This document shows, in pieces, positions 1 to 10,808 of a stretch of 64,000 bases of DNA. Position 1 is the first letter of the stretch; every line of letters starts with the position of its first letter. Both the position numbers and the translations under genes were made by a program. Source of the stretch: JABWCQ01 sp964530625 (lineage in GTDB: Bacteria; Electryoneota; RPQS01); contig CAZHAK010000002.1 in assembly GCA_964530625.1 (NCBI GenBank), positions 62,001-126,000 on the forward strand, in the 5' to 3' direction. The notes beneath the pieces were generated by a model. It was not told the DNA's origin, did no database searches, and saw only the letters and a list, made by a program, of their open reading frames with translations.

Positions 1-2
1 CC

Positions 3-1405
<1,403 letters not shown>

Positions 1406-1409
<4 letters not shown>

Positions 1410-2977
1410 AGCCGCTTGCCGAACGTCTCTCCGATCGAAAACTGATCTCGCGCGGCGACATCTCGAGCGCCTTTCGGGCGCATGACACCCGATTGGATCG
1501 CGACGTCTTCCTAAAAATTCTGCATCCGCACTTCGCCGAAGACACTGACCTTCGCACTCGTTTCGAGCGCGAAGCCCGTGCCGCAGCGAAAATTGATCAC
1601 CCCCAGCTCGTCAGAATCTACGAAGTCGGCGAAGATCCCCAAGAAGGCCCCTTCATGCTGCTCGAATGGGTAGAAGGGGAGACCCTCGCGGCCAAAATCA
1701 AGCGTGAAGGTAAACTCGCTCCCGCAAAAGTACGTCAACTTGCATCGGCGTTGCTGAATGCCTTGTCCGCTCTGCATCAAAACCGGATTCTGCACCGCGA
1801 CGTCAAGCCCGACAACATTCTTTGCCGCAATGACGGCGAGTTCAAGCTGACCGATTTCAGCCTCGCGTTGTTGGCCGATGCTCCCAAACTGACTCACCAC
1901 ACTGCTGTCGTCGGCACTCCGGCCTATCTGGCCCCAGAACTCGCGCGAGGAAAGTCGCCCAGCGAGCGCTCAGACCTCTTCGCGGTCGGAGTCGTGCTCT
2001 TTGAAGCCGCGACCGGACACAATCCCTTTTATGCCGACGCGCTCTTGGAATCTCTGCGCCGCGTGCGGGAAGAAGAGCCCGACTGGACCCTGCTTGAGTC
2101 ATTCGAGCAAGACCCCTCGCTGATTCAACTGATCAAGTCCTGTCTCGAAAAAGAAGCCGAAGCCCGACCAGACTCAGCCGCAAACGCAGCAAGTTTCCTG
2201 ACCGGAACCTCACACGAAACTCTCGCATCAAACACCAGTAACAAAAAGCGGGGCGTCATCGCCGCAGCGTTCTTCCTTTTCATCATAGGTTCGGTTGTGC
2301 TGTGGCCGCAATTCAACAAGTCAGACAAGCCACAAACGTCGTCACCGCAAGCCTCACTGGACACTCTGAATCATGACAAAGAGGAAGTCATTCCTCAACT
2401 CACAATTCCACAAATTGCCGATGACTCAACAGCTCCGCAGGAAGTGGAGTTAGCCGAAAAACCGCTCGAGACGACCGCCACGACGAATAACGAACCCACG
2501 CTGTCCAAGATAATCGCTCCGCCCGACAGCATCGAGCTATTTCTCGACACGGATCCCTGGGCACATGTCACGCTCGAAGGCAACGATCTCGGCACGACAC
2601 CCTTAGGTAAACCTCTTCGCCTAAGCGCAGGCCAACACATCTTCATGCTCCGCAATCCAGCCTATCCGCCGATCCAGGCAAAGCTCGACCTCGTCGAAAA
2701 TTCTCGTAGAGCGATCGCCTTATCGGATTTCGTGCAGCATATAGAACTCATAGTTGAGCCGTGGGGCGACGTTTATCTCGACAACGAACTCATCGGCACG
2801 TCTCCGCTCAATAAATTCCTCGTTGTGTTGCCGGGATCTCACTCGCTGCGGGTCACTCATCCCGTTTTACCCCCGGTCGAAAAAACGTGGCAGGCCATAG
2901 CCGGGGATACCCTCAGACTGCGTGCCAATCTCGAAACATCCGAACTTGCTGTTCGTACATGGGGAGAATCTCATTGA
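1406..2977 (+). CDS. Ser/Thr protein kinase with C-terminal PEGA repeats, degenerate P-loop
   Basis: Start taken at ATG 1406, which overlaps the stop of the activator gene (ATGA). Residues about 10-270 form a Hanks-type kinase domain: catalytic-loop motif HRDVKPDN, a lysine in VFLKIL, an alpha-C glutamate in FEREA and the activation-segment motif GTPAYLAPE. Two motifs deviate. The glycine-rich loop is reduced to SRGDISSAF, and the metal-binding DFG is DFS. A single membrane segment (about GVIAAAFFLFIIGSVVLW) follows, then two PEGA domains (VTLEGNDLGTTPLG and VYLDNELIGTSPLN), which usually face the periplasm or envelope. The enzyme would phosphorylate proteins on Ser/Thr and may act on the coupled sigma-54 activator. 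Activity is uncertain because of the two altered motifs. Confidence 0.92.
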
Positions 2978-3726
2978 TCAGGCTCATAGTATTTCTGTTC
3001 GCTTGCTCAACCTTGTTCGCTCAAACTGACTTGCTTCATGAAGCCGACTCGCTTTTCCACGCGGCGGAGTATGAGCGAGTAAAGCTACTTGTCCTGCGCG
3101 CTGAGCGACAGTTTGACTTACCCGACTCGCAGCGAGTCGCACTCGACTTGTTGGGAGCCTATTCGCTGATCATGCTCGGCAGGGAAGAAGCTGCGCGCGA
3201 ACACTTCATGCGAGTATTGGAAGTGGATTCAATGCTGACGCTCGATCCGGTAAGGGTAAGCCCTAAATTCCGCGTCGTCTTCGATGACGTCAAAGCACAA
3301 TTCCTGTCGCGCCGCGCGCAAAATCTCCTTCCAGGAGAACCCGTGACGGGTATTGTCAAAATCGGGGCACGCACAGAATCTCACGCAATGAATTTGATTG
3401 TTCCCGGATCAGGTTTCTTAAGAGAAGGCAAGACCATTCGCGGGCTATCACATCTACTCCTACAAGGACTCTCCGCAGGTCTTTGGCTCACCCAAGTCAG
3501 TCAAACCTCCGACGCCCGTAAGAAATACCTCGCCGCAAAATCCTCCGACGACGCTTCAAGCCTCTACGATGACTACGACTCCCACCACCGCCAAATGTGG
3601 ACATACGGTCTCACATCCGCAGGTATCTATCTCCTTTCCCAATTCGATCTCGCACTTCTCAAAAAGTCAGAGTCAGTGCGACTGTCACCCACCCCTGAAG
3701 GCGTAAAGCTAAGCCTCTCCTTCTAG
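2959..3726 (+). CDS. Exported protein with TPR-like N-region and DUF5683-like membrane part
   Basis: Start chosen at ATG 2959, overlapping the kinase gene by 19 nt and giving a clean signal peptide (LIRLIVFLFACSTLFAQ); TTG 2974 (TTGA overlap) is an alternative. The first half after the signal peptide is helical and TPR-like (DSLFHAAEYERVKLLVLRA). A central PGSGF motif follows, then two hydrophobic stretches (about GLSHLLLQGLSAGLWL and GLTSAGIYLLSQFDLALL), an arrangement resembling DUF5683-family envelope proteins. No catalytic motif is visible. Overlap with the kinase makes it the third gene of a coupled signalling unit; it may be the envelope-side partner or output of that module. The family assignment is tentative. 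Confidence 0.8.
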   Translation: MGRISLIRLIVFLFACSTLFAQTDLLHEADSLFHAAEYERVKLLVLRAERQFDLPDSQRVALDLLGAYSLIMLGREEAAREHFMRVLEVDSMLTLDPVRVSPKFRVVFDDVKAQFLSRRAQNLLPGEPVTGIVKIGARTESHAMNLIVPGSGFLREGKTIRGLSHLLLQGLSAGLWLTQVSQTSDARKKYLAAKSSDDASSLYDDYDSHHRQMWTYGLTSAGIYLLSQFDLALLKKSESVRLSPTPEGVKLSLSF

Positions 3727-3877
3727 CGAACGCGTGTTTCCAAAGCCTCCGTGCCAGCTCAATCAGTCCAGCGGCACGCTGGTGATGTGTGCACCTCGTT
3801 CACACCCTTGTAACTGTCAAGCGCACTCTCGGAAAAAATTTCCTTGCAGATGTATGAAAATAATAAAGTTACACAGT

Positions 3878-3893
3878 TGGAACAGCTCTTGCC
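3878..3893 (+). promoter_or_regulatory. Candidate sigma-54 (-24/-12) promoter for the secreted protein gene at 3960
   Basis: TGGAACAGCTCTTGCC has the invariant GG and GC dinucleotides separated by 10 nt and agrees with most of TGGCACG-N4-TTGCW. It lies about 70 nt upstream of ATG 3960, and a sigma-54 activator is encoded less than 4 kb away. Single sites of this length arise by chance, so the call is moderate. Confidence 0.42.
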
Positions 3894-3959
3894 TTGTATA
3901 GAAAGTGAAAGTAACGCATTGAGTACTCTGTTTCACACCTATTTGTCTTGGAGACAATC

Positions 3960-5852
3960 ATGAAAAAGCTAATTTTATCTGTCCTAATGAGCTTGATCGG
4001 CGCGACCGCGCTGTGGGCTCAAACAGGCAGCCTCTCAGTCCTGGTCCTCGCGGGTGATTCTCCGGTGGTTGGCGCTTGGGTGAGTGCGATAGGCGACGGC
4101 CACGGCCACGATCGTCCGCATTTCGAAGGCATCACCAATCCGGAAGGCCTTGTTCAGTTCCCCAATATTCCGGCTATGGAATATCATGTGACCGCCGGTA
4201 TGCCGGGTGTTCCGCCTGCCCACGCAGACGTGGAAGTGTTGGAAGGCTCAACGGCTAATCTCACTTTGACTCTGCCCAACTTTGATCCAGCGCCACGTAT
4301 TATTGTCATGCCTCCCCATGTTTTCTTTGGGCCGGTGGGTATCGGGACGACCTTTACCCGCGTAGTGCGTGTTGAAAATCGCGGTCAGGAAGACTTAACG
4401 GTGTCACTCGCGGTCACCGGGGAAGCATTTGGCTTGAACTCCCCAACCGAATTTACCCTGATTCCCAGCCCGATGGGCAACAACGCCGAAGTGCTGGTAA
4501 CCTTCTCCCCGACGGCGGCGGGAGCGTACGAAGGTGAATTGACAATTACTTCAAATGATCCCGATCACGGCACGATCATCGTCGATCTCAATGGTCTCGG
4601 CGCTCAAATCATTACTGGCGGCTTGTCCGTGGATGTAATCTTTACGGATTCCTTGGGTGAATCCACTCCGGTGGATAGCGCGGTCGTCCGTGTATCCTTC
4701 ATTCGCGACCACGGTGGCCCGCGTCCACATCATGTGCTTGGCATGACGGATGCCGCCGGACACCTTTCGGTGGATGCACTGCCAGTAGGTATCTACAATG
4801 TCAACGCGTCCAAGCGTGGCGTTGGCTTCGCCAGCGAGATTATTGAAATCACCGCTGACCAAACGACCTTTGTGACCCTTTCGCTCGTCCCGGGCCATGA
4901 TGGCCCCGGCGGTCCTCACTTTGAAATTGTTGAACTCGCTGGAACGGCCGTGGTTACGGCGGCTGATTCCACACATCCTGATCGCCTTTTCTACGCCTTG
5001 GATGTTGACGCTGATGGAGTGATTGACTATCGCTTGAACTTCGGCCCTCCCTGGTACAATCCCCCCAGCGGCGCGGTGCGTCCATCCAATGGTGATGAAA
5101 TTACCCTCGTTGGCGCGCTAATGTCGCATGGCGATCGTGCCATTGTGCACGTACACATCCTGAATGACCTCGACTGGTGGGATCCGCGCGGTGGACGGCC
5201 CGGCGAGCATGGCGGTGACGGCGGCGGACGTGCTGAAGGCTTCGGTTGCGATGACAGTGACTTAACGTGGTTCGAGGTCGGTGGAACCGTTACGGATATT
5301 CAAGTTCGCGGCTCTGTTTTCTACGGCATAGACCACAACAGCGACGGCCAGACCGACTACGTGATCGATTTCGGCGACAACATCAGCCTGGGTAGTCCTC
5401 TGCTGCCGACCGTTGGCCAAACCGTCTCAGTGGTTGGCGGTATGCTGACCTGCAGCCCGGATGATGTCAACGCTGAATGGGTCATCGTCTATGAGGTGGA
5501 TGGACAGTTCGTGCGTATGCCCGGTGATACTGACGGCTTGGATCCGATCCTCGGCGTTAGTGTGAACCCGTCACCGACCCCGGTCGTGACTTCGCACTTG
5601 ATTGCCACCAACTATCCGAACCCCTTCAACCCGACGACAACCATCGAGTTCTCGACTCCAGTTACCGGTCTGGTAAACGTCACGGTGTTTGATGTCCTCG
5701 GTCGTCAAGTGGCCACGTTGGTCAATGACAATCTGACTGCGGGCACTTATACCACCCAATTTGACGCGGCGAGCCTGCCATCCGGTATGTACATGTATCG
5801 CTTGACGCTGAACAATCAGCAGATAGTGAACCGGATGCTGCTCCTGAAATAA
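3960..5852 (+). CDS. Secreted T9SS-type protein with Cna-B-like and ASPM/SPD-2/Hydin-like domains
   Basis: ATG 3960 is preceded by GGAG at 3950-3953 with 6 nt spacing and begins a signal peptide (MKKLILSVLMSLIGATALWA). Next come a carboxypeptidase-regulatory/Cna-B-like sandwich (residues about 22-100), an ASPM-SPD-2-Hydin-like domain (about 110-220, containing VTFSPTAAGAYEGELTITSN), a second Cna-B-like sandwich (about 225-310) and a His/Gly/Asp-rich middle. The last 80 residues form a FlgD/Por-like sorting domain (NYPNPFNPTTTIEF, then SLPSGMYMYRL and a terminal MLLLK). That C-terminal domain is typical of cargo exported by the type IX system and retained on the cell surface. No catalytic motif is seen, so it is probably structural or adhesive. 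It stands alone, with a strong terminator directly downstream. Confidence 0.88.
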   Translation: MKKLILSVLMSLIGATALWAQTGSLSVLVLAGDSPVVGAWVSAIGDGHGHDRPHFEGITNPEGLVQFPNIPAMEYHVTAGMPGVPPAHADVEVLEGSTANLTLTLPNFDPAPRIIVMPPHVFFGPVGIGTTFTRVVRVENRGQEDLTVSLAVTGEAFGLNSPTEFTLIPSPMGNNAEVLVTFSPTAAGAYEGELTITSNDPDHGTIIVDLNGLGAQIITGGLSVDVIFTDSLGESTPVDSAVVRVSFIRDHGGPRPHHVLGMTDAAGHLSVDALPVGIYNVNASKRGVGFASEIIEITADQTTFVTLSLVPGHDGPGGPHFEIVELAGTAVVTAADSTHPDRLFYALDVDADGVIDYRLNFGPPWYNPPSGAVRPSNGDEITLVGALMSHGDRAIVHVHILNDLDWWDPRGGRPGEHGGDGGGRAEGFGCDDSDLTWFEVGGTVTDIQVRGSVFYGIDHNSDGQTDYVIDFGDNISLGSPLLPTVGQTVSVVGGMLTCSPDDVNAEWVIVYEVDGQFVRMPGDTDGLDPILGVSVNPSPTPVVTSHLIATNYPNPFNPTTTIEFSTPVTGLVNVTVFDVLGRQVATLVNDNLTAGTYTTQFDAASLPSGMYMYRLTLNNQQIVNRMLLLK

Positions 5853-5871
5853 GAGCTTGCTCCCTCAGGCA

Positions 5872-5914
5872 GAAGCCCCCATCCGGTTTTCGAATCGGGT
5901 GGGGGCTTCCTTTT
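5872..5914 (+). terminator. Rho-independent terminator after the secreted protein gene
   Basis: A strong hairpin with arms GAAGCCCCC (5872-5880) and GGGGGCTTC (5901-5909) is followed by CTTTT. It closes the gene ending at 5852 and separates it from metH. Confidence 0.88.
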
Positions 5915-6021
5915 GTCTGCAAAACACACAAGGATTTCGTATAATAAAGATTGCTCTATACAACATATTTGCAGGCATCTCGTAAACATCTGTAATCCAA
6001 AAGGATACCATTTTCTCTACC

Positions 6022-9000
6022 ATGACAGTTTGGACCCGCACAACCCGCATTGAAGCCTTGCACGACCTGATCAAGCAGCGCATCCTCGTTCTGGATGGCG
6101 CCATGGGTACACTTATTCAGGGACACCGCCTGACTGAAGCCGATTTCCGGGGCGACCGTTTCACCGACTGGTCGCACGACCTGAAGGGCAACAATGACTT
6201 GCTTGTCCTGACCAAGCCCGACTTGATCAAGCACTTACATACTCTCTATTTCGATTCAGGTGCAGACATTGTTTCTACCAACAGCTTCACGGCCAACGCG
6301 CCCTCCCTTGCCGACTACGGCATGGAGAAGCTTGCCGAAGAAATAAATCTCGTCTCCGCACAGGTCGCGCGCGCCGCCGCCGATGCCTACGAACAAAAAG
6401 ACCCCTCTCGCCCGCGCTTTGTTGCCGGAAGTTTGGGACCCACCAACAAGACTCTTTCTCTGTCTCCCAACGTTAACGACCCCGGTTATCGCGACTTGTA
6501 TTTTGATCAGATGGTCGAAGTTTACGAGGCCGCCGCGCGCGGCTTGTTGGATGGCGGCGCGGATATCCTGATGATCGAAACATCATTCGACACTCTGAAT
6601 GCCAAGTCCGCAATCTTCGCCATAGAGAAAGTCTTTGACCAGCGCGGAGTGCGCATTCCCGTAATTGTCTCAGGCACAATCACGGATGCAAGTGGCCGCA
6701 CACTCTCCGGTCAAACCACAGAAGCTTTCTGGAACTCCGTCTGCCACGCCAAACCCTTCGCGGTAGGCCTGAATTGCGCACTTGGTGCAAGCAATCTCTA
6801 TCCCTATCTGCAAGAGCTTTCACGCGTCGCAGATTGCTACGTGAGCCTTCACCCGAACGCGGGTCTTCCCAACGAATTCGGAGAATATGACGACACTCCC
6901 GAAAACATGGCGGAAGTCATGGGCGGTTTCGCGAAAGCCGGACTGCTGAATATTGCGGGCGGCTGCTGCGGCACGCAACCCTCACACATAAAAGCCATCG
7001 CCGAAGCCGTAAAGTCTCATTCACCACGCACAGTCGTTCAGCTGCCCACTCGCTTGCGTGTCTCAGGGCTCGAGCCGTTGACTATTGGAGAAGAAAGTGG
7101 CTTCGTGAATATCGGCGAGCGCACGAACGTCACGGGCTCCGCGCGTTTTGCAAAATTAATTCTGAACGGTGACTACGAAACCGCCGTCGAAGTGGCGCGA
7201 CAGCAAGTCGAAAGCGGCGCACAGATGATTGACATCAATATGGACGAAGGCTTGCTCGATTCCGAAGCCGCCATGACCCGCTTTCTGCATCTGATAGCGA
7301 CCGAACCATCTATCGCCCGCGTTCCCTTCGTGATCGACTCCTCCAAATGGTCAGTTATCGAAGCGGGCCTGAAATGCATCCAAGGCAAACCCGTTGTCAA
7401 TTCGATCAGCATGAAAGAAGGGGAAGCCGAGTTCCTAAGACAAGCCAAACTCTGCCAGCGATACGGCGCGGCCGTCATTGTCATGGCCTTCGACGAACAA
7501 GGACAAGCAGACACAGTCGAGCGCAGAGTAAAAATTGCCGAACGTGCCTACAATCTGTTGATCAATGAAGCAGGCTTCGCTCCCCAAGACATTATCATCG
7601 ATCCGAATATCTTCGCGATTGCCACAGGCATTGAAGAGCACAATGATTACGCCGTGCAATTCTTCGAAGCCACGCGACAAATTAAAGCCAAACTACCCAA
7701 TGTTCGCATTAGCGGCGGCTTGAGCAACGTCTCGTTTTCGTTTCGCGGCAACAATACCGTCCGCGAAGCGATTCATGCGGTCTTTCTTTATCACGCGATT
7801 CAAGCGGGAATGGACATGGCCATCGTCAACGCCGGCGCGCTGCCGATCTACGATGACATAGAACCCGGCTTGTTCGAGCGTGTTGAAGACGTCGTCTTGA
7901 ATCGCCGTTCCGATGCAACCGAACGACTACTCGACTATGCGTCAACCGTAAAGGGCAAAGTCAAAGACAAGGCCGCAGAGCTTGAGTGGCGCTCCCGTGG
8001 TGTTCATGAACGCCTGAAGCACGCCTTGGTCGAAGGCGTCGACGATTTCATCATAGCAGACACCGAAGAAGCGCGACTTGCGTTTCCCGAACCCATCGAA
8101 GTCATCGAGGGTCCCCTAATGGCCGGTATGAATCGCGTCGGCGATCTCTTCGGAGCGGGGAAAATGTTTCTCCCGCAAGTGGTCAAAAGCGCGCGAGTTA
8201 TGAAAAAAGCCGTCGCATACTTGATTCCCTTTATCGAAGCCTCAAAAAAAGCCGGAGAGTCCAGTAGCAAAGGTCGCATACTATTGGCAACCGTCAAAGG
8301 CGACGTCCACGACATCGGCAAAAACATCGTCGGTGTGGTTTTGCAATGCAACGGCTTTGAAGTGATTGATATGGGTGTAATGGTTCCCTGCGCGAAAATT
8401 TTGGAACGTGCCACCGAAGAAAACGTGGACCTGATCGGCCTTAGCGGATTGATTACTCCGTCGTTGGAAGAGATGACCTTTGTCGCCTCCGAAATGAAAC
8501 GCCTGAACATGACCACGCCGCTCTTAATCGGCGGTGCCACCACCTCACGAGTCCACACTGCCGTTAAAATCAGTCCCAACTACGATGGCCCGACGATTCA
8601 TGTGCTCGATGCCTCACGCGCCGTTGGTGTGGCCACAAGTTTGATCAGCAAACAGTTGCGCGAAGAGTTTGTCCGCGAAACCGCCGCCGATTACGAAAAG
8701 GTTCGCACCATTCGAGCGCAAAACGCGGGTAAACTAAAACTCGCTACGCTTTCAGAAGCAAGAGCCAATCGCTCCATGCTGGAATTCAAGTCTCCACCCA
8801 AGCCCAAAAAACTTGGCCTGACCATTTTGCGAAATTATCCGCTTGAGCCGCTTGTCGAGCGCATGGACTGGACCCCGTTCTTTCAAGCCTGGGAACTCAG
8901 TGGCCGCTATCCCGCAATCTTGAAAGACCCCGTCGTTGGCGCCAGCGCAAGTTCTCTTTTCGCCGACGCGCAAACGATGCTAAAAGAAATCATCGCGGAA

Positions 9001-9705
9001 GAAAAGCTCAAAGCAAGCGCAGTCTTCGGACTGTTCCCGGCCAATGCCGTCGGTGATTCGATTGAGTTGTACGAAGACGAATCCCGCGATAAAGTCCTGA
9101 CGACATTCCACATGCTCCGCCAGCAAATGAAAAAAGATTCGGCCTCGCCAAATCTTTCACTTGCGGATTTCATCGCACCCAAAGATTCAGGCATCCTCGA
9201 CTATTTCGGAGCATTCGCGGTAACTTCCGGCGGCGAGCTGCGAAACCTCGTCGCCGCCTATGAAAAGGATCTCGACGACTACCGTGCAATTCTAATGAAA
9301 GCCTTGGCTGACAGACTTGCCGAAGCCTTTGCCGAACATCTGCACGAGCGCGTTCGCCGAGAATTCTGGGGCTATGCGGAGCACGAACAACTCTCAAACG
9401 AAGACCTGATCAAAGAAAAGTATGACGGCATTCGCCCCGCGCCCGGCTATCCCGCCTGTCCCGAGCACTCCGAAAAGCGCACACTCTTTAATCTCTTGAA
9501 AGCCGAAGAAAATGCAGGCATTATCCTGACAGAGCATTTCGCTATGCTACCCCCGTCTTCTGTCTCAGGATTTTATATTTCACATCCGCAGTCAAAATAC
9601 TTCGGCATAGGCCGAATCGCAGACGATCAAGTTCACGATTACGCCGAACGAAAAGGCCTGTCACTAAAAGAAGCCAAGCGCCTACTCTCAGCCAACCAAG
9701 ACTAA
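6022..9705 (+). CDS. metH: Cobalamin-dependent methionine synthase
   Basis: At 1227 residues this is a full-length MetH. In order it has a homocysteine/zinc domain (zinc cysteines in GLNCALG and GGCCGT), a pterin-binding domain (VNIGERTNVTGS), the cobalamin cap and Rossmann domains with the B12-ligand motif DVHDIGKNI (axial His763), and the C-terminal AdoMet reactivation domain (RPAPGYPACPEHSEK). It transfers the methyl group of 5-methyltetrahydrofolate to homocysteine in the cytosol, making methionine. ATG 6022 fits the usual N-terminus; no strong ribosome site is visible. A TATAAT at 5940-5945 could be its -10 element, but the -35 is poor. I see no cobalamin or SAM riboswitch in the short leader. 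The upstream terminator indicates separate transcription. Confidence 0.98.
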   Translation: MTVWTRTTRIEALHDLIKQRILVLDGAMGTLIQGHRLTEADFRGDRFTDWSHDLKGNNDLLVLTKPDLIKHLHTLYFDSGADIVSTNSFTANAPSLADYGMEKLAEEINLVSAQVARAAADAYEQKDPSRPRFVAGSLGPTNKTLSLSPNVNDPGYRDLYFDQMVEVYEAAARGLLDGGADILMIETSFDTLNAKSAIFAIEKVFDQRGVRIPVIVSGTITDASGRTLSGQTTEAFWNSVCHAKPFAVGLNCALGASNLYPYLQELSRVADCYVSLHPNAGLPNEFGEYDDTPENMAEVMGGFAKAGLLNIAGGCCGTQPSHIKAIAEAVKSHSPRTVVQLPTRLRVSGLEPLTIGEESGFVNIGERTNVTGSARFAKLILNGDYETAVEVARQQVESGAQMIDINMDEGLLDSEAAMTRFLHLIATEPSIARVPFVIDSSKWSVIEAGLKCIQGKPVVNSISMKEGEAEFLRQAKLCQRYGAAVIVMAFDEQGQADTVERRVKIAERAYNLLINEAGFAPQDIIIDPNIFAIATGIEEHNDYAVQFFEATRQIKAKLPNVRISGGLSNVSFSFRGNNTVREAIHAVFLYHAIQAGMDMAIVNAGALPIYDDIEPGLFERVEDVVLNRRSDATERLLDYASTVKGKVKDKAAELEWRSRGVHERLKHALVEGVDDFIIADTEEARLAFPEPIEVIEGPLMAGMNRVGDLFGAGKMFLPQVVKSARVMKKAVAYLIPFIEASKKAGESSSKGRILLATVKGDVHDIGKNIVGVVLQCNGFEVIDMGVMVPCAKILERATEENVDLIGLSGLITPSLEEMTFVASEMKRLNMTTPLLIGGATTSRVHTAVKISPNYDGPTIHVLDASRAVGVATSLISKQLREEFVRETAADYEKVRTIRAQNAGKLKLATLSEARANRSMLEFKSPPKPKKLGLTILRNYPLEPLVERMDWTPFFQAWELSGRYPAILKDPVVGASASSLFADAQTMLKEIIAEEKLKASAVFGLFPANAVGDSIELYEDESRDKVLTTFHMLRQQMKKDSASPNLSLADFIAPKDSGILDYFGAFAVTSGGELRNLVAAYEKDLDDYRAILMKALADRLAEAFAEHLHERVRREFWGYAEHEQLSNEDLIKEKYDGIRPAPGYPACPEHSEKRTLFNLLKAEENAGIILTEHFAMLPPSSVSGFYISHPQSKYFGIGRIADDQVHDYAERKGLSLKEAKRLLSANQD

Positions 9706-9779
9706 CATCTACCAATCGACGTTGTGGGTCTCAGACCGCAATGGTAAATGGCAACTCATTCCTCTTTCATATACTCGCC

Positions 9780-10808
9780 ATGATTGATCTCCGCTCAGAC
9801 ACCGTTACTAAACCGACCGCCGCAATGCGTGCCGCAATGGCGGCAGCCGTAGTCGGTGACGACCAATTCGGTGAAGACCCGACTATGAATCAGCTGCGCG
9901 AGCGAATGGCAAACATGCTCGGCAAAGAGGACGCGATCTTTTTCCCCACCGGAGTCATGGCTAATCAATGCGCGCTCCGCACCTTGACCAGACCGGCGGA
10001 TGAGATCGTCACCAGCAAAGAGCCTCATATCGTCTATCACGAAACCGGCGCATCAGCAGCAAATGCCGGTATTCATTTCAGAGAAGTCGGGCATCGAGGG
10101 ACGTTCACCTGTGAAGAATTCCTCGCCGCATACAACACTCCCGGCCACATCGTGCATCCTCCCACAACCGTTGTCGCCATTGAAAATACACACAACCGCG
10201 CAGGCGGAGTGATTTTTCCCTTAGCCGAAGCCACGAAAATTTGTCGCGCCGCGCGCGAACGGAATGTCTATACCTACTGTGACGGCGCAAGGCTATGGAA
10301 TGCTGCAATCGCCACAAATCATACTCCCGCAGAGGTCGCAGCGCCATACGATTTAGTGTCGCTGTCCTTTTCGAAAGGCTTGGGCTGTCCCGCCGGAGCG
10401 ATGCTCGCCGGATCAAAGGAAATCATCTCGCGCGCTATCAGAAATCGCAGAATGTTAGGCGGAGCGATGAGGCAGAGCGGAGTTCTCGCGGCGGCCTGCT
10501 TGTACGCGCTGGACAATCATATGGAGCAGCTCCACGACGATCACGCGAATGCGAAGCTCATTGCGGACGTTCTCGCCGAGTCGAAATGGATTGATTTGGA
10601 CCTGGCTACCGTGCAAACCAACATGATTGTATTTGACATGAAACCCGAAGCGCCCGATGCCAAGTCCGTCGTCGCTCGCTCGGAAAAACTCGGCGTGAAA
10701 TTCTTTGAGTTCGGGCCGCGCACAATTCGCCTGGTCACTCACCGCGATGTCACCACAGTCGAGTGTCAGGATGCCGCAAACCTGATCCGTAAAGCCGTTG
10801 CGCCCTAA
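9780..10808 (+). CDS. ltaE: Low-specificity L-threonine aldolase (PLP enzyme)
   Basis: Start set at ATG 9780 because the family begins MIDLRSDTVT; the in-frame ATG 9741 would add 13 residues with no family counterpart. The fold-type I PLP enzyme shows the expected features: N-terminal RSDTVTKPT, the cofactor-stacking region YHETGA, CDGARLWNA with the PLP-contacting Asp, and the Schiff-base lysine in SFSKGLG. It cleaves L-threonine or allo-threonine to glycine and acetaldehyde in the cytosol. The 342-residue length is normal. It follows metH after about 75 nt on the same strand; both concern one-carbon and amino-acid metabolism, so co-transcription is plausible. The next gene overlaps its stop. 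Confidence 0.93.
   Translation: MIDLRSDTVTKPTAAMRAAMAAAVVGDDQFGEDPTMNQLRERMANMLGKEDAIFFPTGVMANQCALRTLTRPADEIVTSKEPHIVYHETGASAANAGIHFREVGHRGTFTCEEFLAAYNTPGHIVHPPTTVVAIENTHNRAGGVIFPLAEATKICRAARERNVYTYCDGARLWNAAIATNHTPAEVAAPYDLVSLSFSKGLGCPAGAMLAGSKEIISRAIRNRRMLGGAMRQSGVLAAACLYALDNHMEQLHDDHANAKLIADVLAESKWIDLDLATVQTNMIVFDMKPEAPDAKSVVARSEKLGVKFFEFGPRTIRLVTHRDVTTVECQDAANLIRKAVAP

Noticed and set aside
5886..5900. GGTTTTCGAATCGG resembling a tRNA T-loop
   Set aside because: It is the loop and arm of the terminator hairpin; no acceptor or anticodon stems surround it.
5853..6021. Possible cobalamin or SAM riboswitch upstream of metH
   Set aside because: The spacer is short and mostly occupied by the preceding terminator; no B12-box or SAM core is seen.
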